Assembly: GCA_947174615.1 (NCBI GenBank)
Contig: CAMWJQ010000026.1
Location: 1 to 16,882 of the forward strand
From: an uncultured Lachnospiraceae bacterium
Lineage (GTDB): Bacteria > Bacillota > Clostridia > Lachnospirales > Lachnospiraceae
Direction of reading: 5' to 3'
Length of the DNA stretch: 16,882 nucleotides
The notes beneath the pieces were generated by a model. The model worked only from the letters and a program-made list of their open reading frames with translations. It made no database searches and was not told the DNA's origin. The position numbers and the translations under genes are program-made. Below, one piece after another: positions 6,684-15,132 of this stretch; position 1 is the first letter of the stretch; each line of letters begins with the position of its first letter.

Positions 6684-9293
6684 TTATATTGATTGTAAAC
6701 TAATTTTTCGCTGATGCCAACACTTATTTTTCACGAAAACAAACAAAATTATAAGTACTGTTGTCAGTGTTATAAATAATCCCGCCTTTAATCCATATGT
6801 AAAATAGCAAAACTCTATATGGTGTACTCCTTTCGGAAGCTCAATGCCCATAAACATATCATTTATCTGATAAATCTTAACCCGCTTGCCGTCCACATAT
6901 GCACTCCATCCTTTGCTGTACGGAACCGCCATACATAAAATTTGCGGCTTGACAGCAGACACCTCGCACCCCAGTTTGTTATTTGTCATCGCAATACCTG
7001 TAACAGGCGTTCTGCGGCGCTCCTTTAAACAAGCTCTAAAGTCAGCAAAGTCATAGGCATACAATTTCAAATGATCCAACGGAAATTTTTCTTTTTTATG
7101 AAAAGAAATCACAATCTCCTGCTCCGCACCAGACGATACTGCCCCCATGTTGACTCCGGCATTCCCGTTGTAAAAGTCCTCAGAAATATTCGCCTCCTTA
7201 AGTCTGTTCTCCCCCGGAAGTTCCACGGAAAAACTGCCCTTTAAAGCCACATCGTCAAAGGAAACATAGTTTTCTCCCTGCGTCGCCAATACTGCCTTCA
7301 ACGTCAGCACGGCGCCGGCTTTCAGGCATAATTCACCATCCACAAGCTCTCCCTTCTCTATCTTCGCAATCTGGTATCCTAGCGGATGCATCCTGCCTAA
7401 AGACGCATCCGCTCTCGGAAGGGGTCCCTTATAATCCTTTACTGCCGCTGTCCGCAGCATGATCTGCTGTTTCTCAAACCCGTTTCTGCCGTCGTATGTG
7501 CCGTCTGCAAGCACAGAATCATATGTATAGAAAATAGGCAGTGCATTTGTGTTTTGATACAAGGACCATTCCCCATCCTTCGTCTCTCTTATCTTTTGAT
7601 ACCCATAAGGCACAAGAACCTTCGATGCTGTCCGCTTTAACATATACTTCACAGCCGAGAGCGTCTCTAATATCGTTCTCTGATCCAGTCCCACATTCAT
7701 ATGATTCATAGATGAATCCGGATTCACATCCCACTCCAAAAGTGCATTTGTAAAACTTGGGTTTTCTATGCTGAAATATTCCGACAGCCCATTATAATTT
7801 TGGATCAGCGCAATATTCTGACCATTTCTAGGCTCGGTAAACGTGCGTTCATTACTGACACGGTAAATGCTCTTGTCCTGTATCAGTTCAGCCTGCACAT
7901 TCCGCTCCTGCACATACGAGATTTCCCTGTCAATCGAATTGCACTGCCATGACTTGCAGATCATCACAATCATCACACCAAAAAAAACAAGACTGCACAA
8001 TCTGCGTTTTTCTTCCCCTTTTGCTTTTTTCGTCAGTGGATACAAAACAATCAAAAATAACAGGATCACCCCGTAACATGCCATCATGATTCTGAATGCC
8101 TCTGTGTCAAACCAATCCCTCTTCTTTCCCCACAGTCCTAAAATACCATAAACAACTGCAGGAAACAGCTTTTGCAGCAGATTCAACTCATCCAAAGTAT
8201 CCCAGCAGGTGACGACCAGAAAGGCAGCATATAAAACGATAAGCAACTCCCATCTGTCATAAATCTCCCCAAACCCTGACATGACGCAGCTAACTGCAGG
8301 AATCCATGCAAGCACAAGCAGCGTGATGACATTTCTGCGCTCTGTCCTGCGCCTCTTTGAGAACAGCACAAGCATCATTACAACCACTCCGATCACCGCA
8401 ACAGAAAAGACTTGGTAATTCGAGTGCGGAAAAAACATATTGACCAGAAATTTTCTGATTTTTTTCCATGAATCAAACAATTTAAACTGTGTTTGGATAT
8501 GTGCACGATTGCTCGAAAGAAATCCCAGTACAGCAGGCACGAAGAGAAACGCAGCCAGAGAAAGTCCTGTCATATATTCCGCTGCCACTCTAACAACTTT
8601 CAGAAAACTTTTTTGAAAGCCAGCGCGAATATAGACAAGGCGGTAAAGGACATAAACCCCCAATGCGATTGATCCGATATAAAGATAATAAAATCCAGAA
8701 AGGGCAAACAAGAATGTTCCCGCCGCAAGAACTCCCTGTCTTTTTCCTGCTAGAATACGTTCACCCCCCAACAAGAGTAACGGCGTGTATACCATGGCAT
8801 GAACAAATATAATATGGATATTTGCCTGCATCGTAAATCCGCTAAAGATATAGACAAATGTTCCTATTACATAGGCGGCTGTAGTTTGTGTTCGATTATG
8901 TTCCCGCACAAACCACAAAAAAGTGATTCCGCCCAGATAAACTCTCAGATAAAACAGAAACGTATAAAAAAATGGCAGACCTGCTTCTGGCACAAACGCA
9001 GTCAGCAAATAAAACGGCTCTCCAAACCCATGCCAGTTGAGTGCGGTGATCAAATCATCCCCCATTCCAAGCTGCAGTTCAAACAGCGGGATGACGCCGT
9101 GCGCAAAAAACCTCCGAACCGCCCTGCTCACATAAAGCATCACCGGATACATCTGCGTCACAGCATCCCATCCCCCCAGCGCCACATACCCATATTTGTA
9201 CATATCATAAGTCTTTGGAATAATAAATCCCCAAAAGCAGAGCGAGTAAACCAGATACGCTTTCGTCCTCTGATTCCATATTTTTGCTAACAT
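6684..9293 (-). CDS. YfhO family multi-pass membrane protein, likely polyprenyl-P-sugar-dependent glycosyltransferase
   Basis: This protein of about 869 residues has the YfhO layout: roughly a dozen membrane helices in the first 450 residues, a large extracytoplasmic beta-rich domain (about 455-835) and one last helix near 837-854. The first loop has GGWDAVTQMYP (41-50) with an acidic residue before a helix, as in GT-C enzymes, and FLSSNRAHIQ and YDRWEL further on. In Listeria and Bacillus, YfhO-type proteins act with a CsbB-like GT2 to glycosylate teichoic acids outside the membrane. I choose ATG 9293, 16 bases after the upstream GtrB-like stop, with AAAGGGG about 10 bases before it. An in-frame reading open to 9416 would overlap the upstream gene by 107 bases and adds a non-hydrophobic arginine-rich stretch. 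The gene looks more AT-rich than its neighbours, especially toward its 3' end. Confidence 0.88.
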   Translation of the reverse strand: MLAKIWNQRTKAYLVYSLCFWGFIIPKTYDMYKYGYVALGGWDAVTQMYPVMLYVSRAVRRFFAHGVIPLFELQLGMGDDLITALNWHGFGEPFYLLTAFVPEAGLPFFYTFLFYLRVYLGGITFLWFVREHNRTQTTAAYVIGTFVYIFSGFTMQANIHIIFVHAMVYTPLLLLGGERILAGKRQGVLAAGTFLFALSGFYYLYIGSIALGVYVLYRLVYIRAGFQKSFLKVVRVAAEYMTGLSLAAFLFVPAVLGFLSSNRAHIQTQFKLFDSWKKIRKFLVNMFFPHSNYQVFSVAVIGVVVMMLVLFSKRRRTERRNVITLLVLAWIPAVSCVMSGFGEIYDRWELLIVLYAAFLVVTCWDTLDELNLLQKLFPAVVYGILGLWGKKRDWFDTEAFRIMMACYGVILLFLIVLYPLTKKAKGEEKRRLCSLVFFGVMIVMICKSWQCNSIDREISYVQERNVQAELIQDKSIYRVSNERTFTEPRNGQNIALIQNYNGLSEYFSIENPSFTNALLEWDVNPDSSMNHMNVGLDQRTILETLSAVKYMLKRTASKVLVPYGYQKIRETKDGEWSLYQNTNALPIFYTYDSVLADGTYDGRNGFEKQQIMLRTAAVKDYKGPLPRADASLGRMHPLGYQIAKIEKGELVDGELCLKAGAVLTLKAVLATQGENYVSFDDVALKGSFSVELPGENRLKEANISEDFYNGNAGVNMGAVSSGAEQEIVISFHKKEKFPLDHLKLYAYDFADFRACLKERRRTPVTGIAMTNNKLGCEVSAVKPQILCMAVPYSKGWSAYVDGKRVKIYQINDMFMGIELPKGVHHIEFCYFTYGLKAGLFITLTTVLIILFVFVKNKCWHQRKISLQSI

Positions 9294-9309
9294 CCCAAAT
9301 ATTCCCCTT

Positions 9310-10308
9310 TCACTCACTCTCAAATTCATCTTTGTCAGCACAGTCTTCTCTCGATAAGATTTCCCAAAAATAATACCGCGGGCGGTGCTTCGTCTCCAGA
9401 TAATTTCTGCCCACATATTCCCCTATAATACCAAGTGAGAGCAGAATCGCCCCGCCAAGCACCCAGATCGACATCAATATAGAGGACCATCCTCCGACAG
9501 TATAGCCAAAATAGTACTCATAAAAAATATGAATCACCATACCGACTCCGACAAGCAGTGCCAAAATCCCCATCATCAATACCATCCGAATCGGCTTGAT
9601 GCTAAAGGAGGTGATCCCATCCACAGCCAGCGTAAACATCTTGGACAAGGAATACTTCGACGCCCCCTGCATCCGCGGAAACACTTCAAAGTGCACGACG
9701 GAGGATTTGAGACCGATATCCGGAATAATGCCGCGCAGAAACAGATTAACCTCCTCGTATTCCGACAGTGCCATCAGCGCCTTTTTGCTCATTAGCCGAT
9801 AGTCCGCAGAGTTTTCATAAATGTTGCAGTCCATCACTTTCATCGACTTGTAGAACATGGTTGCCGTGAGCTTCTTAAAAAATCCGTCTGTGTCCCTTGA
9901 GTTGCGCACGCCGTACACAATCTCGCTCCCCTCCATATAGGCGCTGATAAAGCGTTCCATCGCATTCACATCCTGCTGTAAATCGGCATCAATCGTGATG
10001 GTATAATCACAGTATTTGACAGCGTACATCATCCCTGCAAGGATTGCGTTCTGATGCCCTCTGTTGTGCGCAAACCGAAGTCCCTTGATCTCCTCATGCT
10101 CCTCATACAATCCTTTGATAATGTCCCAAGTCCTGTCCTTAGAGCCGTCATCCACAAACACAATCCGGCTCTCCTCACAGATGACATCATTCGTTTTTAA
10201 TTCTTGCAGCTTGTCCAAAAGCTTTGCCGCCGAAGGCTCTAAGGCTTCCTCCTCATTGTAGCAGGGAACCACAATATATAGTATTCCTTTTTGTCTGTTG
10301 TTATCCAC
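9310..10308 (-). CDS. GtrB/CsbB-type undecaprenyl-phosphate glycosyltransferase (GT2)
   Basis: This 332-residue enzyme is a canonical polyprenyl-phosphate sugar transferase: it moves a sugar from a nucleotide donor to undecaprenyl phosphate on the cytoplasmic face. Motifs are IVVPCYNEEEAL near 12-23, FVDDGSKDRT at 51-60, FAHNRGHQNAILAG near 79-92, ITIDADLQQD with the metal-binding D107/D109, the acceptor-loop region SADYRLMSKKAL, and two C-terminal helices at about 240-262 and 273-297 followed by IIGEYVGRNYLETKHRP, a strong GtrB signature. The start is GTG at 10308; AAAGGATG lies about 10 bases upstream and no in-frame ATG fits. It follows the rhamnosidase stop by 16 bases and precedes the YfhO-like gene by 16, matching the CsbB-YfhO pairing seen in Bacillus. 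No GtrA/GtcA-like flippase gene is visible. Confidence 0.93.
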   Translation of the reverse strand: MDNNRQKGILYIVVPCYNEEEALEPSAAKLLDKLQELKTNDVICEESRIVFVDDGSKDRTWDIIKGLYEEHEEIKGLRFAHNRGHQNAILAGMMYAVKYCDYTITIDADLQQDVNAMERFISAYMEGSEIVYGVRNSRDTDGFFKKLTATMFYKSMKVMDCNIYENSADYRLMSKKALMALSEYEEVNLFLRGIIPDIGLKSSVVHFEVFPRMQGASKYSLSKMFTLAVDGITSFSIKPIRMVLMMGILALLVGVGMVIHIFYEYYFGYTVGGWSSILMSIWVLGGAILLSLGIIGEYVGRNYLETKHRPRYYFWEILSREDCADKDEFESE

Positions 10309-10324
10309 GTTTTGTTACATCCTT

Positions 10325-13300
10325 TCATTCATTCTGGGCAATGCGGTATTCATGCTCGCCAGCAGCAAGCACCATGTTCTGATACTGCGGGTCTGGAAGC
10401 GTGACTATCGCGGTCGTATTCGCCGGAATCACGAAGCGAAATACCAACTCGCTGCCTTCCAGATGCCATCCGCTCTCAATCGTTCCGTATACGCTCTCGT
10501 AGCTTCCTGACACGTATGTCAGTCCGCCGCCCACTTGCGGTTCGATATAGAACTGTTTATATCCTGGGTTGTCAACATCTCTTTTGATGCCCAGCACATC
10601 ACTGTACAGCCACTGCCCCACTGTGCCAAGCCCGAAATGATTCATCGATCCATTCACTGCATACGTCCCATTCCCTGTGTCATAGCAGGTATTCCATGCC
10701 TCTGTGATCGTGGTCTGCCCATAGGACAGCATGTGATTCCACGAGGGGTAGGTATCTTGCTGCAAGATGCGGTATGCCGTGTCCACATACCCATATCTGC
10801 ACAGCACTGGCAGCAGAAACTGTGTCGCGACATACCCTGTATTCAGATGATAGTCATTTGCCGCCACTGCATTGTTGAGACACGCTGCGCCCTTCTCTTC
10901 AAGCTCCTCTGGATACAGACCATATGCCAGCCCCAATGTATAGGCAGACTGCAGCCAGCAGTCGATCGATCCGTCCTCATTGATATAATTCTCCTGCCAT
11001 GCATCCCTATATTGATTGTAAACCTTCTCATACGTTAAGGCAATGTCCTTTTCTCCAATATCTGCACTCATTTTTGACAAAAGTCCTGCTGCATATGCAC
11101 ACTGCGCCGTATTTGCAATCTCATCATCCAGCCCTGCCACCGCGTTATGATCGCTGTAATTGTGTTGTCTGCGCACAAAATCTTCGCTGGTGTCCACAAG
11201 ATAATCCATATATCTGCACATTGCGTCCAAGTTGTCCTCAATGAGTTTTTGGTCTCCATACTGCTGATACAGCTCCCAGATAAGAATAATGCCCGCATCA
11301 CTCCATCCGTTTGCGCCGCTGTCCATATGAACGCTCGGTGCGATCTCTGGAAATGCCCCGTTTTCACACTGACCGCCAATCAGCATCCTGACATATTTCG
11401 ACAGATAGTTGTGCACATCCGCGTTGTAAGCCGCTGTGCGGGCAAATACCTGCGCATCCCCCGCCCACCCAAAGCGCTCATCCCGCTGCGGGCAGTCTGT
11501 CGGCACATCTAGGAAATTGCTCAGCTGCGTCCAATAAATGCTCTCATACAGCTGATTGATCCGCTCATCAGAACACGTAAAATGCCCTGTCCTCTTGTTC
11601 TGTGTGCTCAGTACCAGCCCTGTGACATCCTCCATCGGCAAAGCCTCGTCCACCCCGGAAATCTGCACATAGCGAAATCCGCGGCACACCAGCGTTGGTG
11701 TATACATTTCCTCCCCAGCGCCGCTCATCACGTAATAATCCGTATTCTTCGCCGTATAAAGATTCTGCGTCCAAATCATCCCCACCGCATCATCACGGCA
11801 GGACATTCTGCTGTCATTCAGCGCTTCCGCGTACCGGAGAGTGACAGTCTGTCCCTGCTTTCCCGCGGTATTTCTGAGGACAATCTGACAGTTTCCATTA
11901 AAGTTCTGTCCAAAGTCATAGACATACACACCTGCTGCCGGCTCCGACACCGCGACCGGCATACGCGTCTCTATACATCTCACCGCAGGCGCCTCACCGG
12001 CTCTCTTTTCCAGTGAATCATACTCCGCAAACACCTCCGCCTGCTGCCAGCCGTCCGCCGCAAATCCGCGCTCGCACCAGTTTGGCTCCTCACGCGCGGC
12101 ATCATAGTATTCTCCCAGAAACATATCATCATTCCGGACGGGTCCATCTGCATAAGCCTGCCAGCCGTCATCTGTGACAATAATCTGTGTGCTGTGGTCG
12201 TCATACTGCAATACGAGCTTTGCCTGCAGTGCAATGTGCTCTCCCCAGTCTGCATTCGCCTTGTTATACCTGCCATGTCCCAAAACGGCGCCAATGACAT
12301 GCTGCGTTTGTTCCTGCGCAAACATCTCCGTGACGTCATACGTCTGATAATAGGTCTCCCTGTCATAGATTGACCGTCCCGGCGCAAGATACTCCCCGCT
12401 GACATCCTCCCCATCCAGATAGATTCTATAATCCCCCAGAGCGGAGACATAGAGTCTCGCAGCCGTCACGCGGCTGTCTGGTTTCTTTTCAAACAAGCGG
12501 CGCAGCATGGGCGCCGGTTCCTCCACCCCGGGCGTCAGCAGAAAGCCTGACGATGCTTCACACCAGCCGTCTGTCACTTTGAAATGATACGGAGAAAACA
12601 GCGTGGTTTTGATATCATCTTCCCCATCAAAATTTTCAAAAAAAAGCACTTCCCCAGTGCGCCCATCCGTCACACAGAGATTGTCGTAATAGGCATAGTA
12701 TGCCCCTCTGTCCGTCCAAAAACCCAGATTCCCAAGCGCCTTGCACTGATCAAGCTCTGTGTGCAACACGGATCTGCCGTCAATGCTGGCTTCCACTGCC
12801 GTCTCTTTGATATCCAGCCGGACATGATGCTCCTTCTCGCCAAAATCCTTGGAAAAGCTTTCATCCAAGACAACGCTGTTTCTGGTTACTTCGTCCACAT
12901 TTGAGAGCGAGACGACAGAAAAAGACACCGTGTCGCCCAATGTATCAAACTCACACCGGAAATAGTCCCCATACTGGTTTGCGTCCATTCCCCACACCAC
13001 GCCAGAGCGTGTTCTGCCCAGCCGGACATCATACGCAATCGTATAGCAGGCATCCTCTTTTGCTGCATCCTCTGTATTTTGCTGCGCGCTGATTCCGATC
13101 CATGAAGCCCCGCTCCAATCATTGTCTGTCAGCCCCATCTCAAATGCGGCAGTATCCATGCTCTCTGTCAGATTTCCATCCTCGTCCCAGACGAACACCT
13201 TCCACACATAGCCCGTTCCTGCTAAGAGCCTGTCCCCCTGATAGGGCACCGCCGCTGAGATTCCAGACTCCGTCCTGCCGCTGTCCCAGAGATACTCCTC

Positions 13301-13570
13301 CGCTGCCAACTGCTCTTCAGATGCTGCCACAACGATTCTGTAAGCCGTCTGCTGATGACTGCCCTCAGCCTGCATACGCCATCCGAAGAGCGGATTCTGT
13401 TCAATCCCTATGGGATTTTGCATATAATTCACTGTGAGATCTGTAATCTTCCAAACTTCTTCCTGACGGGCTGTTTTGCCCGCAAATGGTTCCTGACTGC
13501 TGCACCCGCAGCCAAGCAGTACTGTCAATACCGCGGCAGCCAGTATCTTCCTTTTGTTCTTCTGTCTCAT
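10325..13570 (-). CDS. Alpha-L-rhamnosidase (GH78), predicted lipoprotein with inserted beta-sandwich domain
   Basis: With the start at ATG 13570 this is a 1081-residue surface enzyme that should release terminal alpha-L-rhamnose. It begins with a lipoprotein signal, MRQKNKRKILAAAVLTVLLG, ending at Cys21. A fibronectin-like N-terminal domain follows (about 43-145), then an extra domain at about 170-345 resembling a concanavalin-type beta sandwich, the GH78 N-terminal domain (about 355-530), a beta domain to about 650, and the catalytic (alpha/alpha)6 barrel. Catalytic hallmarks are DCPQRDERFGWAGDAQ, with the likely general acid E698, and GQTTITEAWN, with the likely base E957; SMNHFGLGTVGQWLY follows. 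ATG 13570 has AGAGG six bases upstream and gives a proper signal peptide. An upstream in-frame ATG at 13621 would put 17 non-hydrophobic residues before it and has a poor ribosome site. It is an unusual first gene for a glycan synthesis operon. Confidence 0.93.
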   Translation of the reverse strand: MRQKNKRKILAAAVLTVLLGCGCSSQEPFAGKTARQEEVWKITDLTVNYMQNPIGIEQNPLFGWRMQAEGSHQQTAYRIVVAASEEQLAAEEYLWDSGRTESGISAAVPYQGDRLLAGTGYVWKVFVWDEDGNLTESMDTAAFEMGLTDNDWSGASWIGISAQQNTEDAAKEDACYTIAYDVRLGRTRSGVVWGMDANQYGDYFRCEFDTLGDTVSFSVVSLSNVDEVTRNSVVLDESFSKDFGEKEHHVRLDIKETAVEASIDGRSVLHTELDQCKALGNLGFWTDRGAYYAYYDNLCVTDGRTGEVLFFENFDGEDDIKTTLFSPYHFKVTDGWCEASSGFLLTPGVEEPAPMLRRLFEKKPDSRVTAARLYVSALGDYRIYLDGEDVSGEYLAPGRSIYDRETYYQTYDVTEMFAQEQTQHVIGAVLGHGRYNKANADWGEHIALQAKLVLQYDDHSTQIIVTDDGWQAYADGPVRNDDMFLGEYYDAAREEPNWCERGFAADGWQQAEVFAEYDSLEKRAGEAPAVRCIETRMPVAVSEPAAGVYVYDFGQNFNGNCQIVLRNTAGKQGQTVTLRYAEALNDSRMSCRDDAVGMIWTQNLYTAKNTDYYVMSGAGEEMYTPTLVCRGFRYVQISGVDEALPMEDVTGLVLSTQNKRTGHFTCSDERINQLYESIYWTQLSNFLDVPTDCPQRDERFGWAGDAQVFARTAAYNADVHNYLSKYVRMLIGGQCENGAFPEIAPSVHMDSGANGWSDAGIILIWELYQQYGDQKLIEDNLDAMCRYMDYLVDTSEDFVRRQHNYSDHNAVAGLDDEIANTAQCAYAAGLLSKMSADIGEKDIALTYEKVYNQYRDAWQENYINEDGSIDCWLQSAYTLGLAYGLYPEELEEKGAACLNNAVAANDYHLNTGYVATQFLLPVLCRYGYVDTAYRILQQDTYPSWNHMLSYGQTTITEAWNTCYDTGNGTYAVNGSMNHFGLGTVGQWLYSDVLGIKRDVDNPGYKQFYIEPQVGGGLTYVSGSYESVYGTIESGWHLEGSELVFRFVIPANTTAIVTLPDPQYQNMVLAAGEHEYRIAQNE

Positions 13571-13642
13571 TCCTCGCCTCTTTTGCCAGTCGCTTCTATC
13601 GTTTACATTCAAAACCATCATCCTATCGCATCACTTTCCCAA

Positions 13643-13671
13643 ATCTTAACCTTGCCCAAGTACTCTGTTAA
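13643..13671 (-). promoter_or_regulatory. Candidate sigma-A promoter for the rhamnosidase operon
   Basis: On the minus strand TTAACA (13671-13666, five of six to consensus) is separated by 17 bases from TAAGAT (13648-13643, four of six including the key T, A and final T). It lies just beyond the hairpin that follows the DUF4956 gene. It would start transcription near 13636, leaving a leader of about 65 bases before ATG 13570. Position and spacing support it; hexamer quality is moderate, so this is a prediction only. No clear operator repeat or riboswitch is visible in the 189 bases between the two genes. Confidence 0.5.
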
Positions 13672-13717
13672 GCCTTCTTCGAACCGCATCCTTTTCTCAA
13701 GCGCCAATACGCAGGAA

Positions 13718-13748
13718 AGCCGGTCATGCTGCTGTCACATAACCGGCT
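13718..13748 (-). terminator. Hairpin after DUF4956 gene, possible weak intrinsic terminator
   Basis: In the transcript, AGCCGGUUAUG pairs with CAUGACCGGCU (11 pairs, one U-G wobble) around a 9-base loop. The stem begins 11 bases past the TAA stop of the DUF4956 gene. Only UUU, partly within the stem end, precedes CC, so the U tract is short. Placement at the end of the three-gene unit and just before a candidate promoter supports partial termination. An mRNA 3'-end stabilising or processing hairpin is the alternative. Confidence 0.5.
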
Positions 13749-13759
13749 ATATCCCAGGA

Positions 13760-14434
13760 TCAGAAGGTCACTTCCCCATCATGGTCAATCATCGATACAT
13801 ATAAAATCCCCTCGAGGCTTCCAATGCTCTGCACCAGCGCGCCGCCGTCCTTCACCCGAAGCTCCATGACGATGCTCGTCCTCTCCGGCGTGATGTTTCT
13901 GGATTTTACCTTATAATACTTCGTATACTGTGACACAATCTCATTGATCTCATTCTCCATATCACAGTACACCGCCTGCACCATCAGAATCATTGGCGCC
14001 TGCATGACAGGAACTTTGTCCAGCATAAAGATCACGGCAGTCACCACGATGGACAAAATCGCAGCAATGTCAAACAACCCTGTACCGCAGATGATTCCAA
14101 CTGCCAAGGACCAGAACATAAATACTAAGTCAAGCGGGTCCTTGACTGCTGTCCTAAAACGCACGATCGAAAGCGCACCCACCATACCGAGCGAGATCAC
14201 AATGCTCGACTGTATCGTGATAATCACGGCTGCTGTGATCAGCGCTGTCGCGGCAAGCGAAATATTAAAGCTCTTATTATAAAAAGTCTTTCGCGTAAAA
14301 ATTCTGTAGATAAAGAAAATATACAGAGACAGCAGCAGCGTCACGCCCAGAACCACCAATATTTCCGTGACAGACAACTCCGCCATGCTGATACTGCTGA
14401 CAAATGATTTTTTTAGAACATCCTTGATACTCAT
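13760..14434 (-). CDS. DUF4956 integral membrane protein
   Basis: This 224-residue protein has membrane helices at about 24-46, 56-80, 102-118 and 121-138, then a soluble C-terminal domain of about 80 residues with an alpha-beta pattern. The stretch at 80-113, SLGMVGALSIVRFRTAV followed by KDPLDLVFMFWS, is the DUF4956 signature, with the conserved charged residues R92, R94, K98 and D99 between helices. The family has no established function. ATG 14434 overlaps the TGA of the VTC-domain gene as ATGA, so the two proteins are probably made in step and may form a complex. That would place a soluble polyphosphate-polymerase-like domain beside a small membrane partner, reminiscent of yeast VTC4 with VTC1; this is analogy, not homology. 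A hairpin follows its stop. Confidence 0.9.
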   Translation of the reverse strand: MSIKDVLKKSFVSSISMAELSVTEILVVLGVTLLLSLYIFFIYRIFTRKTFYNKSFNISLAATALITAAVIITIQSSIVISLGMVGALSIVRFRTAVKDPLDLVFMFWSLAVGIICGTGLFDIAAILSIVVTAVIFMLDKVPVMQAPMILMVQAVYCDMENEINEIVSQYTKYYKVKSRNITPERTSIVMELRVKDGGALVQSIGSLEGILYVSMIDHDGEVTF

Positions 14435-15132
14435 ATTCTATTCCCTCCCGCGAAACTGTACTTTCTGCACAGATAGTATTTTGAATAGGTCGTCTGGCGC
14501 ATTTTCTCGAGCTGTACTGCCGTGTAGAGAAAATCTGGAATCAGCTCATCAAACTTTACCTCCAGCACATGCTGCCCAAGCGGCATCACGGGTCTTGTCA
14601 CAATGTCTGTATCCAGAAACTGCCCCACCATGCTGCTAGAACTAATATTCTTGTCCAATGTCACCCGAACATTCCCGTCCCTGTATATATACGGCACCCG
14701 CTCATATTCCACAATGACCTTTGGCACAAGCAGCCGGACCTGCTGCCACAGACAGAATTTGCGATAGACAGGCGCATCGACGGCATCCATCGCAAGCGGC
14801 TGTCCGGCAAGAATCCTTCTGCACAGCGCTTCATCAATGACACAGGCAGTCTTTTTGGTCTTTCCCCGCTCTTTCCGCTTGAGCTCCAGCCGAATATAAG
14901 ACAATTTTTGATCATAAATCCGAATCCTGAACTTTTCTCTTGGGTCGTTGCCGTTTAGATTGTCTTTCATGCAGCGATCGCAGTAGTCATCAAAATACAG
15001 ACTCCGGATCCGATACTGGTTCTCCTCACCCGCGTGGGCATCGCACTCCATCAGCCCCTGTATATTATTCTGTATCAGGGCAAGCTGCTGCTCTGAGCAG
15101 ATATATTTGTACTCATGCCTGTATTCACTCAT
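14431..15132 (-). CDS. VTC-domain polyphosphate polymerase-like protein
   Basis: This 233-residue protein matches the VTC domain, the tunnel-shaped catalytic fold of yeast VTC4 that builds polyphosphate from ATP. Basic and acidic tunnel residues fall in the expected order: HEYKYICSEQQ at 6-16, YRIRSLYFDD at 40-49, REKFRIRIYD at 65-74, IRLELKRKERGKTKK at 80-94, VEYERVPYI at 141-149, VRVTLDKNIS at 155-164 and VLEVKFDELIPDFL at 189-202. It has no membrane segment. The start is ATG 15132: AGGAG lies seven bases upstream and the protein begins at the normal first strand. An in-frame reading open to 15240 only adds a Trp/Arg-rich stretch that shadows the CotH gene. It overlaps the CotH stop by 8 bases (ATGAGTGA) and the DUF4956 start by 4. 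True polymerase activity is inferred from the family. Confidence 0.88.
   Translation of the reverse strand: MSEYRHEYKYICSEQQLALIQNNIQGLMECDAHAGEENQYRIRSLYFDDYCDRCMKDNLNGNDPREKFRIRIYDQKLSYIRLELKRKERGKTKKTACVIDEALCRRILAGQPLAMDAVDAPVYRKFCLWQQVRLLVPKVIVEYERVPYIYRDGNVRVTLDKNISSSSMVGQFLDTDIVTRPVMPLGQHVLEVKFDELIPDFLYTAVQLEKMRQTTYSKYYLCRKYSFAGGNRI

Noticed and set aside
9294..9416. N-terminal extension of the YfhO-like protein
   Set aside because: It would overlap the GtrB-like gene by 107 bases and adds an Arg-rich stretch that is its frame-shadow. ATG 9293 sits after the stop with a ribosome site.
9604..9617. Plus-strand AAAGGAGGTGATCC, an exact match to the complement of the 16S rRNA 3' tail
   Set aside because: It is antisense to the GtrB-like gene, where it encodes GITSF, and no start codon with a credible gene follows on the plus strand.
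10535..11038. Plus-strand open frame of 167 codons opposite the rhamnosidase; similar ones at 8799-9290 and 16129-16608
   Set aside because: All are opposite conserved domains, have no promoter or ribosome site I can support and encode low-complexity sequence typical of shadows.
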